From: Sorghum bicolor
Lineage: Eukaryota; Streptophyta; Magnoliopsida; Poales; Poaceae
Assembly (NCBI RefSeq): GCF_000003195.3
Contig: NC_012874.2
Span: forward strand, 61,323,768 to 61,387,767
Direction: 5' to 3'
DNA length: 64,000 bases
Under the pieces are notes generated by a model, which saw nothing but the letters and a program-made list of their open reading frames with translations, was not told where the DNA came from and searched no databases. Below are positions 58,556 through 64,000 of this stretch, in pieces. Position numbers and translations under genes: made by a program. Numbering within the stretch: the first letter of the stretch is position 1; every line of letters starts with the position of its first letter.

Positions 58556-58792
58556 GTTTAGATGCAAAAAGTTTTTGGATTTTGACACTGTAGCATTTTT
58601 GTTTTTATTTGACAAACATTGTCTAATTATGGAGTAATTGGGCTTAAAAGATTCGTCTCGTGATTTACAGGTAAACTGTGTAATTAGTTATTCCTTTTAT
58701 CTATATTTAATATTCCATGCATGTGCCGTAAGATTCGATGTGACGGGCAATCTTGTAAAGTTTTGGGTTTTTGGATGTATCTAAACAAGGCC
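58556..58792. mobile_element. GGCCTTGTTTAG-family MITE, left end shortened, TSD ATA
   Basis: Starts GTTTAGATGC and ends ATCTAAACAAGGCC, with ATA on both sides (58553-58555, 58793-58795). The first six bases of the usual end are missing. Empty in copy A (CCAAATATAGTTATCC near 44850). Confidence 0.78.
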
Positions 58793-59246
58793 ATAGTTAT
58801 CATGTATTCTGGAATTCTTACTAGTCAAAGATGAAAAGTGAGAATGACTCTGAAAACAAAGTGTAGAAAACCTGTTGGTAAATACAAAGATATAGAAAAT
58901 AATTTTTACTCAGATGACTCTAGATCATGATCTAGAGGGTAGATTTTTGAAAGGCTCTTGGAGGTGCTCCTACGTAAATCATGGCTTGCAAGCAACCTTT
59001 CACAAAATGTAGCTAACTGAGTTCATATATAGGTATGTAATTCACTGAGACATCATTTGGTTTGGTGTGAAACGGTCAGGGACACGCCTGTTCTACCTGT
59101 TTTGGTTTAGATTGAAATTGGGACCGACCTAGTATATATGGCAGTTCAAATAGGCCCAGTCTAGAATGAAAGCAGGCCAATCCTGAACTTTCCACACCCT
59201 CAGCCTGGATTGGAGCCACACCTAGAAACAATTGGAATCAAACTAA

Positions 59247-59520
59247 TGGTGTGTTTAGTTCCCCGTAGAATCCAAAATGCAAAATACCAACTACTTTGGA
59301 GTGATAAAATGCAAAATGCCAAAATTTTCACGGTAATTTATTGTCATCATGAAGCTTCTTGAAGCTCATTTTGGGTTTTTTTTGCCCTCTTGAGCCCAAA
59401 CTCCAAAATAGAGAATAACTACCTTTTTGCTAAAAATTTTACATGGTGTTTAATTCTATTTTGTAAAATGATGGACCAAAACCCAAAATTCATTGGAAAA
59501 AAATAGGAACTAAACACCCC
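59247..59520. mobile_element. MITE with TGTTTAGTTCC ends, TSD TAA
   Basis: Ends TGGTGTGTTTAGTTCC / GGAACTAAACACCCC, TAA at 59244-59246 and 59521-59523. It lies in a ~0.4-kb stretch of copy B missing from copy A. Confidence 0.75.
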
Positions 59521-59523
59521 TAA

Positions 59524-61719
59524 ACCAGGTTTTAGTGAACCATGACGATCCACTCAATCTGGCCCGGGAAGAGAAACAGCCTTTCCTTCAACATGGAATA
59601 AAGGAACGAGGCTGCTACCCTACTATCCAAAATTATATCACTCGTTCTGTATATATGGGTCAACATAATGTTCTTATACCCTTCCCAAAGACAAGCGAAA
59701 GCCAAGCCCTGAATGACTGCGGACGAGGAAGCCTATACCGTAAAATAGTTCTAGTAGGGAAGTGCAGAGGTGAATATATTTTGTGTTTAATTTTCTTATC
59801 GGTAGTCTAATCCTGTTGTTGAGGTTGTAACTAATACCTCTTGTCTATCGACAATATAATTCTCTAATTTTTTGGGCCAGCAGGTCCAATAAAGCAATAT
59901 AGGACTACCATCCAGCATCTTTTCGGCCCACTCGTCACAACCCATTCGCTCGGCCCATGGAGACAGGCCACCGGAAGCTAACATCAGCTGCCGTCCGGAC
60001 ATACATTTCATGGGCAGAGGAGATTACACGTGGGCTGAAATTGAGATCGATCTTTATATTGATAAGGAAAAAGTCTCCTCCAACTTTCACAAAAGTCCGC
60101 TTTTCCTCCTTCAACTCTAAAACCACACAAATCACCACCTTAAACTTTTGAAACCGTGCATTTTACCTTCCTGGAGCGGCTTCAAAGGCGGTTTTGCTAC
60201 CGTAAATAATAGTTTTGCTATTGTAACGGTGGTTTTATCTTTTTCGTTTTTCATTATTTCGACTGATTTTTTGAAAATTCATAGTAAATCACAGAAAAAT
60301 TATAAAGTAGAAAATCCAATTTTTTTAGACTCCACATAAGTAGATCTATATAGTAAACATATAATATGGTATGCTTCAGTACAAAGTTTTTGCTCTAAAG
60401 CTTTTGTTCTTATTTATATTTAGTTGGCTGAATCTTGGAAAGTCATAGTAAACCATAGAAAAATCATAAAATAGAAAATCTAATTTTCTTAGACTCCACA
60501 TGAGTATATATTTCTGATCTTTCCAATTGTCATCTTCGTTCAACAATTTGAATCCCCGGGTTTAGGAGGACAGAGGATATCCTATACTGAAAGATGATAT
60601 CTGTTTACCATTATAACCTGGTTGAAATATTATGTCCAATAGAAATCCAATCTTCGAATAGCATCTTTGGGATTTCAAAGAAAAGAGACATAAACAAATG
60701 TAAGGTACTGAATACAAAGTCCAACAATTCCAGAATGCCGCCGTATGATAACTGGTTAGCCATTCAAAGCACTAAGCACTATACTACACAAATGGTTTTT
60801 AGCAATGGAGGCTTTTTTTAGTGGAAGCTCAGTCAAAATCTATCTCTGGAAATGGTTTCCGAACTAGCTCATTTCCAAAAATCAATATTATAGGCATTTA
60901 GGAACTACAGACGCCTCTATAAGTACTCCTATATTTAGAAGCGCCTGGATATAGTGCTCCTATATTTCTCTAGAGGCTGCTGGATATATAAAATCAATTT
61001 CTGGAGGCAGCAGGATCTAGAGTTGTCTCTAAAAATACATACAACACAAGAAAATTCATAACCTTTTCAAATGAAGTCGATACAGACAAACTTTACATCA
61101 ATGTTGTATAGCTCGAAGAGATCTACACCATGTTAGTTGATAATTTTTTCATTTAAAACCATTGAGATCACACCAATTCTATTCGGGGTTCTCACATTTA
61201 AAAATTCATTTTATATTTTTCCAAATGAACTCAAATGGAGAAATGACCAAAACCAAAATTATAGATCTTGAAAAGATATAAACCATTGGACTTGAGAACT
61301 TGTTCTAAAATATCCTCTGGCCCAATAATGTAGTTTGAAGTCTCATATATTGAAATTCAAAATTTTTTAATGGCCTCGGATGGAGAAATAGCCAAACACA
61401 AAATTTATAGTTCTCTTGGCAACCATAACTTTGTAGTTGATAACTTCTTCATTTAAAACCATTTGTCCAACGAAAATTATGTTTCAATTTCTTACATTTC
61501 AAATTCAAAATTTACAAATAACAACCGATGGAGAAAAGGCTAAAAATAAAAGTTGTAGTACACAATAATATCTTGTCATGACCCTTCTTAATCCATGAGG
61601 CAAATTGATTCCCCCCAAAAAATCTTTTCTAATTCTTTTTTAGTCTCAAATATTCATTTCTAGTCTTGTACAGTGAATATAGTGTTTTGTATGAGACATT
61701 TTTGGGGAAAATGTGGTTA
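59524..61719. other. Intergenic; copy-B-specific repeat DNA from 60390
   Basis: 59575-60390 matches copy A (45190-46810 without its insertion). 60390-61719 is extra and contains the same ~130-bp repeat type (ATAGATCTTGAAAAGATATAAA, written here in words shorter than the unit) at 61050-61560. No gene. Confidence 0.5.
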
Positions 61720-62645
61720 GAGCATCTCTAGCAGACTAACTAAATGGACTACCTATCTCCAATCTGAGTGGTGGAGGGCTAAAAATCCACTCCAGCAGAC
61801 TACCTATTCCACCCAACAGATTTGTTGGCTACCTAAATCCCCCTCTCCACTATCCATCCCTGTTGGGTCAAAGACACTACCTAAATCTTCTCTCCCATCC
61901 ACGCACCTCTCTCTCCCATTCATACTTTGACTGTGGGACCTAGAAGTCATCCTATGCTAAGACTAAGCCTGGGCATTCGGGTTACCCGATTTTTTCGGGT
62001 CGGGTAATTCAGAATTCGGGTAATGAAAATTGTTACCCGATATTAGTTCCGAAAAAACACTACCCGCAATTTCGGGTACCCGCTAATTCAGGTTCGGGTT
62101 CGGTTATTCCCAATTTACCTGAATTTTCAAAAAACAACACACTATACAAAATTTCAATAGCAATTTATATATAATTTCAGCAGCAATTTGTATAGAATTT
62201 CAATAGCATTTTGTAGAGAATAATATGTTACTATCACTTGTTCAAACAAAGAGAATTATGTTCTAATAAATTGATAAGTTCTAATATTTAAATATCAACA
62301 CATGATAAATACAAAGATATAGACAAATATTAGGGTAATTCGGGTAGTTCGGGTACCGGGGGATATTACCCGAATTAACCAAACTAATTTCGGGTAATCA
62401 AAATCGCTATCCGAATTTAGGATCGGGTACCTCGGGTTCGGGTAATTCGGGTTCGGATCCGGGTAATTCGGGTACGGGTAATGGGTATTGGGTAATTTGC
62501 CCAGGCCTAGCTAAGACAAAAATAGGTAGTTAGTTTTAGGTAGTACTGCTGGAGTTGAGAGCAAAATATAGGTAGTATTAAAATGGGTGACTATCTAAAT
62601 AGACATTTAAGTAGTTTGATTTAGGTAGCACTGCTGGAGATGCTC
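61720..62645. mobile_element. MITE with GAGCATCTC ends, split by an hAT element
   Basis: Inverted ends GAGCATCTCTAGCAG / CTGCTGGAGATGCTC. The left flank is TTA and the right flank TTC. It is interrupted by 61964-62509. Confidence 0.72.
61964..62509. mobile_element. hAT-type non-autonomous element, 8-bp TSD GCTAAGAC
   Basis: Ends TAAGCCTGGGCA and TTTGCCCAGGCCTA are inverted repeats. GCTAAGAC occurs at 61956-61963 and 62510-62517. The interior has many CGGGTAATTCGGG / TTACCCGA repeats near both ends. An 8-bp TSD is diagnostic of hAT. No transposase. Confidence 0.9.
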
Positions 62646-62916
62646 TTCGGTGCAGTTTGTGTGAAACAACCGTGTAAGGCTAGTGGGGGGCTTCCCCGGA
62701 TTTAAAAGTGTTTTTGTTGTTTTTTTTTTGCCCGATCTATGATTTCTGGTATTCGTTTTTTAGGGGGGTTGAATTTTGAGATGCCTCTAGCTATCCGATT
62801 TATAGAGGCAGCTATTGTTTGCAGTAGTAGCCATTTCTAAAAATCTTGTATCTAATAGTGGAGTCCACATAAATCATTCTTTCTTAGCACCCGAGGTGCA
62901 TTATATATTTTTCGGT

Positions 62917-64000
62917 TGTAATACCCGATTTTAAGGATAAAACCAGATATGCACCATATGTGAGTCTTAGAAGTCAAATCTCACATATAGCTACAAATAA
63001 GGGGTAATATCAAAGGACAATGCATAAATATATAACGTACTTAATATAAAAGAAATAACCTTCAGTATCAAACAGCGGATAGACAACTCCAAACTTCGGG
63101 TATTAACTCCTCTCCACTGGATCAAACTGACTGGTTGATCACAAGCCCAAAACTTCTCCTGAGGTGGGGGAAATAGCAAGAGTGAGTCCATGTCGAACTC
63201 CACAAGTATAGCAACTAGATTCTATAGCTCCCACAGTCTCATGATCAATGTGACATAAATAATGTAGAGCATTAAACAATAACAATGAGCATATTTAACA
63301 CACAAGAATCATCATCGTCGCAGTAAGAATCCCCAAGGCCGCTCATGACCGTGAGCACGGCTAGTATACTAGTTTTAACACTCTGCAGAGGTTGCACATC
63401 TTTACCCATGAGTCATGATTTACCCTTTCGCACGAGGTGATCAGCCTCTTAACCCACTTCCAAGGAAGGTCGGCAGGGATCACTATGAAGCCTTTCAAAA
63501 GTTCGTCTAACAAGCCGCAAGGTTTCCTTTGCGCGCAGATATAGATACCCCCTTCCGAATGGCACAATGACGCGCAGCCTATACACATAGGGACAGAGGC
63601 TCGCACTATACCCAAAACGGTTCAGCCCCTCCACCCTTTCGGGTAACCTCTAACAAGCTAGAAAAGGTCTCCATACTGAGCTAAAGTCAGAGCCATTATA
63701 GCCCTCATAGTTGCACTGTTGTCCCGGTTATCACTTCCAGATAAATCATCAAGTTGGTAAAATGTCATTTTTATCATTTATTACTTAACATTAATCTAGT
63801 CACAAGATCATGGTCACAGAAATAAAACCCAAATGCTATACTTGCCTTGATCCAAATGCTCTTGCTGATCTTGCTAAATGTCCAAGTACTGATCTTGCTT
63901 GTTGTAGCACTCTTGATCACCACAGATTATTCACCGTCTAATCACGATCATCGATCACACAAACAATCGAAGAAAACATACATGAAACAAACAAGGCTAT
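62917..64000. mobile_element. Start of an LTR retrotransposon (LTR runs off the window)
   Basis: Begins TGTAATACCCGATT exactly where homology with copy A (ATTTTTCGG then TGGAGC) ends. The following kilobase is unlike its surroundings and has no coding capacity. A TG start and the TGTAATACCC word are typical of some grass Ty3 LTRs (recall, not tested). The other end and TSD are outside the window. Confidence 0.5.

Larger units (their letters stand above)
47630..62916. repeat. Segmental duplication, copy B (with insertions)
   Basis: Homologous to 19962-47001 in the same orientation. Copy-specific insertions are the Helitron 47733-50693, MITEs at 54517, 55835, 57438, 58556 and 59247, and a 2.3-kb block at 60390-62740. 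Homology stops where an LTR begins at 62917, so the true right edge is not visible. Confidence 0.85.

Noticed and set aside
63361..63634. Minus-strand frames of 61-84 codons near the window end
   Set aside because: They fall inside a probable LTR and show no domain or splice context.

Overview
This is a gene-poor, transposon-rich stretch of a grass nuclear genome. The multi-exon genes with GT-AG introns, the CASP-like membrane proteins, and the Stowaway, Tourist, CACTA, TRIM, copia, Ty3 and Helitron elements all fit this. An Andropogoneae genome such as sorghum is my inference from the repeat families; no species marker was tested. I saw no tRNA, rRNA or CRISPR.

Region by region. 0-5.3 kb: a small secreted Cys-rich peptide gene (1555-1923, minus) and a CACTA MITE with an exact TSD. 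5.3-7.4 kb: one TRIM-type mini-retrotransposon carrying inside its 5' LTR a second TRIM that has become a tandem multi-LTR array ending in an inverted unit. 7.9-10.9 kb: a complete seven-exon purple acid phosphatase gene (339 aa, minus) with one GC-AG intron. 11-17.4 kb: intergenic sequence, a CACTA fragment and an unassigned GC-rich block. 17.5-18.2 kb: the first of three CASP-like (CASPL) genes, all on minus with the same three-exon structure.

From about 19.96 kb to the end the window is a tandem segmental duplication. Copy A is 19962-47001 and copy B is 47630-62916. Each carries a CASPL gene (35966-39492 and 53166-57168) with a long TE-filled second intron. Aligning the copies by eye gives intact or empty target sites for many insertions, so the history can be read directly. 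In copy A a copia element (20201-34239, TSD GCCCG) inserted after the duplication. It was then hit by a 952-bp CACTA-like element and by a 7.9-kb gag-only Ty3-type element (24639-32555, TSD ATATC). Copy A also gained a 4.2-kb CACTA element (40008-44228, TSD GGT), several MITEs, and a ~0.8-kb segment holding a complete GRF zinc-finger/transmembrane gene plus the first codons of a transposase-associated domain. Copy B gained a ~3-kb Helitron with captured gene exons (47733-50693), other MITEs, an hAT element with an 8-bp TSD, and at its right edge the start of another LTR retrotransposon. A 559-bp block over exons 1-2 of the two duplicate CASPL genes reads as identical, while the flanks differ. 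That suggests recent gene conversion or an assembly artefact.

Likely functional host genes: the Cys-rich peptide, the purple acid phosphatase, three CASPL genes and possibly the GRF gene. The rest is mobile or decayed DNA. All coordinates come from reading the bases by hand; no alignment or search was run.
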